Shown piece by piece: positions 33,804 to 45,500 of a stretch of DNA of 64,000 nucleotides. The DNA is from Synaphobranchus kaupii (Eukaryota; Chordata; Actinopteri; Anguilliformes; Synaphobranchidae). Every line of letters starts with the position of its first letter. The stretch's first letter is position 1. The notes beneath the pieces were generated by a model, which saw only the letters and a list, made by a program, of their open reading frames with translations, did no database searches and was not told the DNA's origin. The translations under genes were made by a program, and so were the position numbers. The stretch is taken from the NCBI GenBank assembly GCA_029718625.1, contig CM056383.1, positions 17,942,722-18,006,721 on the forward strand, in the 5' to 3' direction.

Positions 33804-34512
33804 TACCTGTCACACTGTAACACACCTACCACACTGTAACACATCTGTCACACTGTAACATACCTGCCACACTAAACACACCAGCCACATTGTAACATAC
33901 CTGCCACACTGTAACACACCTACCACACTGTAACACACCTACCACACTAAACATACCTGTCACACTGTAACACACCTGTCACACTGTAACATACCTGCCA
34001 CACTGTAACACACCAGTCACACTGTAACACACCTACCACACTAAACATACTGTACCTGTCACACTGTAACACACCTGTCACATTGTACCATACCTGCAAC
34101 ACTAAACACACCAGCCACATTGTAACATACCTGTCACACTAAACACACCTGTCACACTGTAACATACCTGCCACACTAAACATACTGTACCTGTCACACT
34201 GTAACACACCTGTCACATTGTACCATACCTGCAACACTAAACACACCAGCCACATTGTAACATACCTGTCACACTAAACACACCTGTCACACTGTAACAT
34301 ACCTGTCACACTAAACACACCTGTCACACTGTAACATACCTGTCACACTAAACACACCTGTCACACTGTAACATACCTGCCACACTAAACACACCTGTCA
34401 CATTGTAACATACCTGCCACACAGTAACATACCTGTCACACTGTAATACACCTGCCACACTAAACACACCTGTCACACTGACACACACCTGATACACTGT
34501 AACACCCTGCCC
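33804..34512. repeat. Minisatellite of 18-20 bp units
   Basis: About 36 units of the type CACACTGTAACACACCTGT, alternating with CACACTAAACACACCTGT and CATACTGTACCTGT variants. Longer segments recur (34040-34125 and 34180-34265). The array starts exactly at the transposon end at 33803. Confidence 0.9.
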
Positions 34513-34733
34513 CACATAACTCTGACAATATTCCATACCACAAAATAAAGTTTTAATTATTTTTCCCCAGATATTGAATCTCAGAGCACAAGAGCTGCCT
34601 ACTGGACTTCTACATACAGTATATGAGGGAAAGCACAATATCAGGGAACTGGCAGGCTGAACTGTATAGGGGAGTTACTTCTGTTGACCTCAGCATCTGT
34701 AAGGCTTTATAAACCCTTAGCGGTAAACTGTGA

Positions 34734-34881
34734 CCAGAGTTTGGATCATTTCTTAATCACGAGAAAATAAGTAGGAGGGGCTTCTCCTGTGGGCCCTGCA
34801 GCACCACTGCCCGATCATCGCCCACAGGAGAAGCCCCTCCTCCTTTTTGTCTCATGATTAAGAAATTATCCAAACTCTGGT
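34734..34881. repeat. 148-bp hairpin (MITE-like)
   Basis: CCAGAGTTTGGATCATTTCT at the left pairs with AGAAATTATCCAAACTCTGG at the right. The inner arms GGAGGGGCTTCTCCTGTGGG also pair, leaving a loop of about 25 bases. Flanking duplications are not obvious. Confidence 0.8.
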
Positions 34882-34899
34882 ACACAGTGCAGTTATTAC

Positions 34900-35787
34900 C
34901 ATCCCTATTATGGGGAGCATTATTACTTTGCCTGTTTCCCTGTAATTATCTTTGTGCATATTTGTATTATTTTCTATTTTATTTTATTTTTTGGGGGGGC
35001 ATTTTAGAGATACTGTCTTGGCTCTTGCCTTAACTTCCCACCCAACCTACTCCATACAGTTCTCTAGAACCACCATAGTAAGCTGTTCCCTTTTATCCCC
35101 ACTGACCTTTCAGTGGCACCATGGCCAGTTTCACATACTTCACCCATCCAGCTGGTAAAAACTGTCAGGAAGTTTCTCTCACTGTGATATTATATTTTGC
35201 CACACATCTTAGTCGGTCATATGCAACAAAATCAATGACAAAAAAGCAACTCCATGTCGTAGTTACTGAAATATTTATCTCCATAACAACTAGTTATCTA
35301 TGTAAGGCTTAAACTTCCTCCTCGCAAGAAAACAGATCTACAATGTTCTGTCCTTCCATATCGGTCATCCCTCATAGCACGACTAATATCTGGATTATAA
35401 TGCAGTACTTGCTCTAAGAATGTTTGCATTCTGTTTAAAAGACACAACCAAAGTCAAATTTTTAAAGGGCTCACATGGTGAAGACTTTAGATTCCACACC
35501 AATCAGAGGCAAAGATACCCTCTCAAAACAGTGCATTCAATGAATGGATACTGAGCTGTAGACAAGAGGAAGCACTGCTGGTCCTATGACTCTGCTTCAG
35601 GGCCTTTATGACCATGACCAATGTGGCCTCACTTCACTAAACATAATATCTGGGACTAAATGAATCCAGTGGGAGCAGGGGTGTGAGCAACTGCCAATAA
35701 TGTTCCATCTCCATGTCTTACCCTTGTCCTGTGAAGACACTCCCCTGCACACACAGCCCTGGGGAAATAACCACATTTCAATTTATT
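34900..35787. other. Intergenic, nothing recognised
   Basis: Short open frames only; no splice-bounded or motif-bearing exon was found. Confidence 0.5.
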
Positions 35788-35913
35788 CACAGAAAAAATA
35801 GTGGTGTACATTTAACACCCTAGGGTGTTTATATGAGTCTGTGCAGTCATATAAACACCCTAGTGTGTTAAATGTACACCAGCAGTGTTAAATTTACACA
35901 ATTTTTTCCGTGT
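35788..35913. mobile_element. MITE with CACAGAAAAAAT ends and inner palindrome
   Basis: The outer inverted ends are CACAGAAAAAATAGTGGTGT and its partial complement at 35894-35913. Inside, GGTGTACATTTAACACCCTA through TATATGA is followed after about 10 bases by its complement. It is related to the shorter element at 62883-62961. Confidence 0.75.
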
Positions 35914-37646
35914 TAACAATTATTGTTATGATTGACAAACTATCCCAATATTAATACATCAGAGCTTATTTGGTATGGTGCTGTAATATCAAGTGCCTCA
36001 GTAACTCTGATCGAAAGACTAATGAACAGAAGAAATAAAATTAACAGAATATTAAGCCATTGAACAGAGCAGTTCAGCACAGGTAGTTGTTGTGGTAAAG
36101 GGGAAGTCTGCACAAATCAGGTAAAAAAGATTTGCAGAATGAGTGACATAGAAGGGCATGCTCCCTCTCTCTTTCTCACACACACACTTTCTGTAAGAGA
36201 GTATGTCAAGAAAAGTGTGTGGACAAATAATATTTGTTATACTTCATGTTCAAAGAGCAGATTTTTGTTTTTAAACCAATTTTTATCCCCCATGGTATGT
36301 TAAATGGCAGTTTGGAAACATGTTACACCACTGCTGGGTCCTATATCAGTGTGTGTGCCATGTCAGCGTGTCTCCACAGCACATGCCATAAACATCCGCG
36401 GCAGTCCAAACCACTTCTGCTTTCAGCAGGTCCCATGTCTACTCATGTGTATAAAACAGGAACTGCCATCTCCTGCCTCCTGCAGCTTCCTGCTCAGCGG
36501 CTTACTGACACATGGAGCCCCACACGGACAAAGCAAACCTGAATATGTGCATCTCACACCGGGTTGCACACACTGCAGCATCGTTGGTGGAGATGGGTTT
36601 GCATTGTGGGACTGCTGGTGACTCACTGTGACATACGCACATTTTCTTAGGGGGACGTTTCACACTTTTGTGCTCGTGAGAGAAAGAAGCCAGTCTGCTT
36701 GCTTCGCCTGATGGCTCTGCAATGTACTGGTTATGCAACCAATGAACGATCGCACACAAGCACACACAAGTGCACACAAGCACACACAAGCGCACACAAG
36801 CGCACACAAGCGCACACAGTGAAAACACATGATTTTAACTATATCAGCCTGCACAAACGAATACTTGGAAATAGCATAGGCTAATAAGGGTAAATTGCGC
36901 AATTGGTAAATTAACACACGTCTAATAGAAAACACATTGATGAAAACACCCTTGGCCTCAATAAATGAAAAGGCCTGAGTTTTTGCACTTCCGTAGCTGC
37001 AAGTTAGAAGCCCCTTTCTTGCTGTAGACAGAATATTGTCCTGTTTTCCACTATAACTGGCCTGTTGACACAGCAGCATTACAATCACTGACTTTTTCTG
37101 CAGAAGGGCTGCCTGAGGCCCCGATATTCTCAGTACCTCCAGAGCCATGTGCTGAGCCAGAGATTTGAGCTTGCGTTTAACCCCCTCACCACCTCCCATA
37201 GACCAGACCTGGGTCGGATCCACATGGGACTATCACAGAGTGACACATTTCTATAAATATAAATATCTGAAAATAAATCTAGAAGGCAACGCATTTTACG
37301 GTGCATTCAAAGGATGAGTATTTGATATGCGGCTTTTCAAATGCACCTGTACTTCAGGGACAAACATGAGAATACATTCAGACACTGTACTTTAGTATGG
37401 AACAATCCCAGTTTCAACATGTAGAGATGTTATACTCAATTAGGAGTCACCTTAAGCCAAGTTTCAACGTTTACACATTTTATACTCATTCGAAAGTCAC
37501 TCCAAACCCAAACAGCTGAAGTAACTGCAGATGGGATGAGGCATTTTGGCTCAGGCATGAGTACCGAGAACTGCCATAATCAGGCTGAGAAGAAATAAAA
37601 GCATGTTTGATCTTGTCAGCATCAACCAGACAACAGTGGTCTGAGC
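35914..37646. other. Intergenic with a short 10-bp array
   Basis: 36755-36818 is a GCACACACAA decamer array. The 187-codon minus frame (37223-36660) is partly created by this array. Its N-terminal half has no family I recognise and it lacks splice or expression evidence. Nothing else stands out. Confidence 0.45.
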
Positions 37647-37846
37647 ATAGGTAGAGCTCTCATGTGGTCATAGGTAGAGCTCTCATGTGGTCATAGGTAG
37701 AGCTCTCATGTGGTCATAGGTAGAGCTCTCATGTGGTCATAGGTAGAGCTCTCATGTGGTCATAGGTAGAGCTCTCATGTGGTCATAGGTAGAGCTCTCA
37801 TGTGGTCATAGGTAGAGCTCTCATGTGGTCATAGGTAGAGCTCTCA
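37647..37846. repeat. 23-bp tandem repeat, about 9 near-perfect copies
   Basis: The unit is GTCATAGGTAGAGCTCTCAT plus GTG. Copies are virtually identical, and each contains the palindrome GAGCTC extended to AGAGCTCT. The homogeneity points to very recent expansion. Confidence 0.95.
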
Positions 37847-37859
37847 CTGGACTAATGTT

Positions 37860-39459
37860 TTTATTTGCTGCTCAGAGCTCAGGATTTGATAGAAAGCACC
37901 AAGGCTCCTAGATGCAGGTTTAAATTTAAAACTAAGTTAGAAATTTTTTTTTTTATATACGTTTGTACATATGTATTAATGTGTATGTATATAATGTGTA
38001 TCCATATACTGTACTGTATGTATGTATTGATATGCATGTATTTCTTCGGTTTGTAAAATATTGCATTGACAAATTTTACATATGTGTTTGGCTCTTATTA
38101 AAATCTGGTGCAGCATCAGTTCACATGAAGATGTAGATAAAATAGAGCAAGAGCACTTTCACCTTGAGGATGAAAAACAAAATAAAACTTTGTTTTAATG
38201 TTAATTAGTACCTCAGTGCATAAACACTGTTTAATGAACATGAACAATTGTTATTCCTTTGCATTTACACATGGTAGCATACAAAACAAATTCAAAATAC
38301 AAAATTCCTTCTTGATTAAATACTTATACCAGTTAGGGGTACAGTAAAAGGAATAATCTGAACAATAATTTGGGTCTTATTTTAGAACTCAGTTTTACTT
38401 AGACTGTACTGCTTTCATTGGACACAATTTAGCCTCAAATGTATTACCCATTCGTACCTCTTCATTGAAAAATAATGCTTTAGGTCTTTTACTGACAAAT
38501 ATAAGACGAAAGTATTTCTTCATAAATAGACTTACACTTTGAGGAATTGATGTTCATTACAAGCAGCAGGCAAAATAATTTCAACTGAAACTTGAAAATA
38601 TAGAAATATTGTAGGTTGCAAAAATATTCAGACCCTTCAACAGTTCGCATATTCCAGGGGACAACATGCAATGCAAAAGAGAGACACCATAAAATAACAA
38701 ACACAAAAAAGGTAACAAAAGTTATAGAAATCTAATCAAAAGCAGTTCTGAAATGATGCATCTAAAAGATTTAAAACGGGACCGTTCAGGCTAAGGCGGA
38801 CATTGTCATAAGTAGCCTACTCGTTAAACATATCGCTTGTGTCATGCACACTTAAATGTAACTGCACACTTTTATACTGAGCCCTGCAGAGGATGCCATC
38901 TGAATGAGAAAAAATTCCATCTACATTCAGATACATTCACTTCATTAGTTTACTATACCGGCATTCAGACAGAGGCCATGTGAAAAAATATTTAGTTGCG
39001 TTAGATAAATGTTTTCATTCTTGGAAGAAACTCAAGGAAATGTTTTCCTCAGTTTTTTTTTTTAATCAACTGACCAAATTACTTTGGTGCTGTGGCATCT
39101 AGACAGATATCATAATAATATCTCAATTTCAATGTGATTACTGTATGGTTATAATTGCACTTCTGGTAACAGTAAAATAGCTATCTTTACTTTACATAAT
39201 TATGGCATGAAAACAACTGCCATAGCAGTTTTTATAGGGATATCATACCTTTTTAAAAGCAATCACTGGCATGTGTAAACACATTGGAGATGGTAATATC
39301 TGCTAAAGTGGAGGAGCCCAAGGCCTCTGATTGACACCAGCAGATCTGTAACGGCGGAAATGACGCTGCAGAGGATCTCAGCATAAAACTGAATGGGGAA
39401 GCTCTGTGGATGTCAGGGGACAGTCACACGGCTGGGGACAGTCGCACTGCTGAGGGCCG
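37860..39459 (-). other. Region 3' of mlph; probable 3' UTR start, otherwise nothing
   Basis: The mlph stop is at 39462-39460, so its 3' UTR must begin here. ATTAAA on the minus strand at 39066-39061 is a possible polyadenylation signal. No clear AATAAA was seen nearer. The rest is AT-rich. Confidence 0.4.
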
Positions 39460-39506
39460 TCACATAATACCCGACGCTGTACCAAATCCAGAACCATTGC
39501 TGGTTT
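39460..39506 (-). CDS. mlph: mlph exon 13 (stop)
   Basis: It encodes the last residues [15 protein letters not shown] and TGA. The acceptor is CTCTTCAATTAG. The tail is roughly 50 residues shorter than the mammalian C-terminal actin-binding tail. Confidence 0.75.
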
Positions 39507-42500
39507 CTAATTGAAGAGACAAGCATAAAGAGAAAAATAAAACAAGTGAATGGACAAAAACATTTGACACTTTCTGCACAAACGGAATAACTGAGGATTT
39601 AGTAAATTCAATCCAAAATCCCAAAGAGGGGCACCACACAAATACAAATTTGCCGTAAAAAATTAAGAATGCACCAAATGCATATTTTTTAGGTTTCAGC
39701 TCGTAACGTATGAGTATTATATGCACAACTTTCACTATATTCTGTTTCAATGAAGCAGCGAATAGAGATACCCTAAAACATCTTTTGTCATAAAAATGCC
39801 AATTTCTTTATCTTGAAGTTTGAAATGCTTTACAGGGTTATTATACAATGTGAATGTTAGGCAGCAAAGAGCGACTTCTGATACAACCGAAGCATGACCT
39901 GGGCCTTAATGTTAGATTTCAAAAAGCAATGTGTAAAAACTACAGTTCCCATTGGTTTCTGAGGGTGATGCGTTGGGGTCATGGATGAGGGTCAGTTTAG
40001 AGTTTGAGCTTACGTATTGGAAAGTCATGGGACAGTCTCCTCCTCTGGAATGTGCCTGATGCCTGAAAGAACAAATTAGACAGACAGACGGACCGACAGA
40101 CAGACAGATCAACAGGGGCCTGAGAAGCAGAATTAGGATTGGCTGAAATGAAGCCACTGAAACATGTGAGTGAAATGTAATGAAATATTTTAATGCATTG
40201 GGGAAAAAAAGCAAGATTCAAGCACTTTCTAAAGAAAATCAATTGCTTTAGAGGCTAGTAAAGAGTCAGTAAAGAGCTCCGTTTACCTTTCTCTTAGACT
40301 TCTCCACAGACATCCCTGCGCTCAATGCAGCAATCTTGTTTTCTATGTCAGAGACCTACAGAGAGGAAAGATCAACACTTAACCGTACAGAGATCACTGG
40401 TAGCCAAACAGGAAGATCTCCATTCTCCCCACCTGCCACGGCTGGGGTTGGGGCTTCCTTATATTGCATGCCGCCTGAACCCAACGTGGACAGAGACCCA
40501 GACTGCAACACTAAATCTGTGCTCCTTATTTACTAGCTTTTTTTTAGCTTTGTCACTTAAAACCGTTCCATGGGATATTTGAGCAACTGACACACAAATA
40601 CTTCCACTGTTAACAACATCTATAGGCTGGTACAGGCATTCACAGACACAGTGATTTACTAAGATTTACTAAGACCTTTAGCGTGTGCAAAACCTTTTAG
40701 CACACTCAAAACCAATAACATGGTCCATGATCGGTCATGCCATTTTTTTGCACCAATCAGTGGTTGTGTTATTAGTTGGTCTTAGTAAATCAGGCCCTAT
40801 GTCTTTACTTCACTCAGGCTTTCACACACACTGTGTCTTTACCTCACTCTCTGCAGTCTGGACCTTAGCTGCGGCCTGTGCCACCTTGTCCTCCAGTTCA
40901 GACAGCTCAGAGTCAGTGTTGCCGCAGTAGCGACCCCTGCCAGTGTCTTCCAGGTCCTGCAGATTCTTCTCCAGATCATAGGATTTACCTGCTGTGATGT
41001 AGACCTGGAACAGCATGCGAGTCAGTAACAGTGTGGCCAGATTCAATCAAACCCACAATGTGCCTTGTCCCTACTCACATATTAAATCACATTCATACTG
41101 TATGTACTGTGTTGATATTCACAACACTAATACAGAAGTGTGTATGGGTTTAAAAGTTTTACTTGCATAAATGTGTTGAGTAATGCAACAACCGTTGCAA
41201 GACTGGGCTGTAGTGAGCCCATGCAAAATCAGCGCAAGTTTAAAAATCTGTCTTTCCATTATTATATTCACAATTACAATTTTTTCAGATACTGCATAAA
41301 TGAGCAATTTGAATCATCACAAAGCTGTTATTCCACATGACAGACAGGGTTTTCCCTTATAGAAAGCTAATGTATGTTAAATATAAAATCCAAGACTTAT
41401 CTAAGTATAATATTTCTTCAATAAGCCAAAGCACACTGCCTATTTAAATATCTACTGACACTTGAATATATGTAATGGTATGGATATATTGTAGAGTATT
41501 GCAAAATTGCCCAGCACCAGTACACGACAATATACAGCCATTACACATAACATGCAGCAGGAATTTCCATTATATCCTATATTGTGACAAAAAATACGTT
41601 CTTAATACTTTGGATTTTATATTTCCCCACAGTGGCATACATTGGTTTTCATAAGGGCTGGAAGATGGGTACAGTTCAGCTTACATTTTCCTCAAGATTT
41701 CGGTAAGCCTCGTCAGCTCGCGTGACGTCTATCCCCGTTAACGGGAACAAGACTTTAGGCTTTGGGGGAGCAAACTGGGTCAATGCCTTTTCAGTTGCAT
41801 TTATGGTTCTTAGAACCTCGGTTGTGATGTCACATAGGGCTGCTGCCATGGATCTCTGAAAGCCAGGTAAACGGAACAGGGATTAGTGGGATGAAGAGAT
41901 GCACTGGGGGGGGGGGGGGGGGGGGGTTAGACAAATGGGCAGATCTCTGAAGCTTGTAGTAAGAGCCGTACAGGATTGAATGGTGACTGCAACAGATGGA
42001 TTTAGTGAGTTAATATTAGTCTTACTTCGGCATACAAGAGCAAGAGTTGCTTTTGACTACGTGAAAACATGTTTGTTGGATGCCTCACACTGCTAAAACA
42101 CTGAAGAGTAATACAGAAATTTTATCCGAGATTGTGGGGCTCATCCATGCACCAGCGTGGTGCCTTAACCAAATGAGCAGCCCAACAGCCCCAATTATAT
42201 ACTTTTGCAGGAGTTTTGGTGCTCACTGAACTTTCCAAACTGCAGGCACTCAGTTGAACAACCTTTTACAATAAGACACTGAAAACCTCATTGGCTGGGC
42301 TGATTGAAGGCCTTCACACTTGGATAACACTATGGCCCATCATGACATGCACTACCCTGCAGAGGCAGCCCTGCAAGGTGATCCCTCACTGCCAATTTGG
42401 GAGAGTTTAGACATCTGAGGTTCTCCTCCAAAACACGTTCGCATGCGGCTTTCGCAAGGACTCTACAGGTGCCCGATTGACCAGCGGGGGTCGCAGGAAA

Positions 42501-45500
42501 GCGCTGAGATATGGTCCCTTAACCGAAATGATATTGTCCGAATTTGATCCGAGATTGTGGGGCTCATCCATGAACCACAGCATGGAGCCTTAACCGAATG
42601 AGCCGCCCAGCAGCTCAAATTATATATTTTTTACATGAGTTTTGGTGCTCAATGAACTTTCCAAAAGGTGTGTTGTGAGGAAACACTTGCATTAAATAGT
42701 GGCTGTAATAAGCAGATTGTATGCTGGCTCTAGTGTCTGTGGCCAAAGCTGTTCCACTCCTATCCAGAGTGCAGGCATCCTGCTGGACTTCCTAAACCAG
42801 CCCTACAAATAAATACAGGTACATGGTTCCATACTGGCACCAATGTGTGGATGTGTCCGAGTCAGTCTTAACCCTGTTTAAAACGTATAATAAGATTAAA
42901 ATGGGTTAATTCAGTGATAAACAGCTAAATGGTTAGGCGTGGTAGTGATTAGAATTGTGAGTTCAGATCCAGGATGTTACGTTTCTGTCATGTTTATGCC
43001 ACGTTTCATGTTTAGTTTGTCACAGTTTATTTTCGGTTCATGTCATGCTTGTGTTCTGTTTATGTTACGATGCAGTTCATTGGTAGCATACACATTTCCA
43101 TGTTTTTCCGCAGCCTTGCATTCATGCTGTTTTCCCTCTCTCTCTTGCTGTCACTCACACTTCCCTAATTGTTTCATTTTCCCGTGTCTATTTACTAATC
43201 TACTAACATTAGATCAGGATTGGGTAATACTAACTCTCTAACCATGTGTTCATGTTTACCTTACGTTTCTCGTGCATGTCATTTACTAATTTACTAACGC
43301 TAGGTCAGGATAGGTTTATTACTAACGATTACTAATTATCGTTACCTCGTCAGCCTTCCACACCTGATTCCCCTTCGCATGCTGCTCTCAAGCTACGTGT
43401 CTGCACCTGTCTTCACCTGCATATAAGATCAGTGTTCATGTCATGTCTTTGCAAAATTGTTGCCTGTTAGTTATCTACTGTCACTTTTGAGCATTTACCT
43501 TTGTCTGACTACCGTTATAATCAAGCCTGTTTACTGACCATCGTTACTGCCAGCCTATCGTATCTACTGCCTGTTTTTGACCACGAGTTTTGCCTGCTGT
43601 CTGTTTTGTACCTCTACCCCGCGGATAGGAATTCGGTCTGACTCCTGCAACGCCCCACGACCAACGAACTCTGCTTTACCCCTGAGTTGTACTTCTGCTC
43701 CGCTGACAGCTACTCTGGTTTTGAACTTGTGCATGGATACTGATTTCGAGACTGCTTTCTCCTTTTGTACTGTATTTTTGGTTATTGGCTGGATTTATTG
43801 GTTTTTGGACTTCGCTTGTGTGACTACGATTTCTGGATTTCCCTATAATAAAGTCCTTGCGGACATTTATTATTACGTCTGTGTTCTGAGTCGTGCATTA
43901 CGGGTCCAACCCGCACACATCCGTCTCACAGGATGTGTCAGGCTGTTCTACCTTGGAGTAGTGAGAGAGAGGCTACTGAGCTTGGGACATTCTCCCTCAT
44001 TCCTCTCATTAAAAATAAATTAATAAAAAATGTGAATCTGAGAACCAGGTTATAAATCTATGATCTAAACGTCGCAAGTGCTACAAGTACAAGTGCCACG
44101 TCCCTCAGCAACTGGTTTCTATGATATGATAGCTGTGGCTGTGCCATTTTCTCTTACCTGTTCTTCTATACATCCCTCAATAATGCAATTTAGGTGAACC
44201 ACAAAAGGATTCATTAAATAAATTTACAGATAATCTGCCATGCAAAAAGTAATCTCTCACATGTTCACCAATTATGCCCAGGATGTTCATCTCCAATCTC
44301 ATTGGTCTGCGAAACTCCTCCATTCTCATTGGTCTGCAAAACTCCTCCATTCATATTGGTTGGCGTAGCTCCTCCATTCCCACGACACCCTTCTTATTTT
44401 TGTACAAATTTTCACAGGTGACGATATCCCAGATGGATCACCACTGTGGTGAATGAATGTACCTACCCTTGTAGATGACACTGGTGAGGACAGCAGGATT
44501 GTTGTCCATCTTCAGACACAAACTGAAGACTCACTTCCTCAGACTGCATCTAGTTCCCCCACCCCCACTCCCCCTCAAACACCCCAGACTTTTGTACTAA
44601 TTCAGGTTATGGTATTTTATGGTTTCATGGTTCTCTTCTAAGGGATTGTTATGGATGTCATCTGTATGTATTCAGAATTTGTATTTTGGTTCCTGTTTAT
44701 CACAGTAAACTTGCAATAGTGCTTTATTGATGTTCTATACTTGCTGGTCTATGTGTGTGTGAGTGTGCGTACGTGTATGTGTGTGCATGTGGGTGTGAGT
44801 GTGTTGCGTGTATGCGTGTGTATGTGTGTGTGAGTGTGTTGCGTGTATGCGTGTGTATGTGGGTGTGAGTGTGTTGCGTGTATGCGTGTGTATGTGTGAG
44901 TGTGTTGCGTGTATGCGTGTGTATGTGGGTGTGAGTGTGTTGTGTAAATGCGTGTGTATGTGGGTGTGAGTGTGTTGCGTGTATGCGTGTGTTGTGTGAA
45001 TGCGTGTGTATGAGTGTGTTGTGTGAATGCGTGTGTATGTGTATGCGTGTGTATGTGTGTATGAGTGTGTTGTGTGTATGCGTGTGTATGTGTATGCGTG
45101 TGTATGTGTGTATGAGTGTGTATGTGGGTGTGAGTGTGTTGTGTGTATGCGTGTGTATGTAGGTGTGAGTGTGTTGCGTGTATGCGTGTGTATATGGGTG
45201 TGAGTGTGTTGTGTGTGTGTATGCGTGTGTATGTGTGTATGAGTGTGTTGTGTGTATGCGTGTGTATGTAGGTGTGAGTGTGTTGCGTGTATGCGTGTGT
45301 ATATGGGTGTGAGTGTGTTGTGTGTGCGTATGCGTGTGTGTGTGCGCATACGTTTTGACACTCACCTTCTGTCCTTCTGAGGGAATCTCGTCACCAGAGT
45401 TCAGCAGCTGCTCTAAGGGCAGAGGGCTCACAGGGGCCACACTGCTCCTTCTTCTGACCTCTCTCAGAATAGGAGGCCGCTTGGCCTCCTCCTCCTCTGA

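Noticed and set aside
36660..37223. 187-codon minus-strand frame
   Set aside because: The C-terminal part comes from the CACACAA decamer array; the remainder matches no family I know and has no splice or start support.
37647..37846. CRISPR-like regular repeats
   Set aside because: The units are directly adjacent with no unique spacers, in a vertebrate genome. It is a plain tandem repeat, as are 8595-9795 and 58081-58350.
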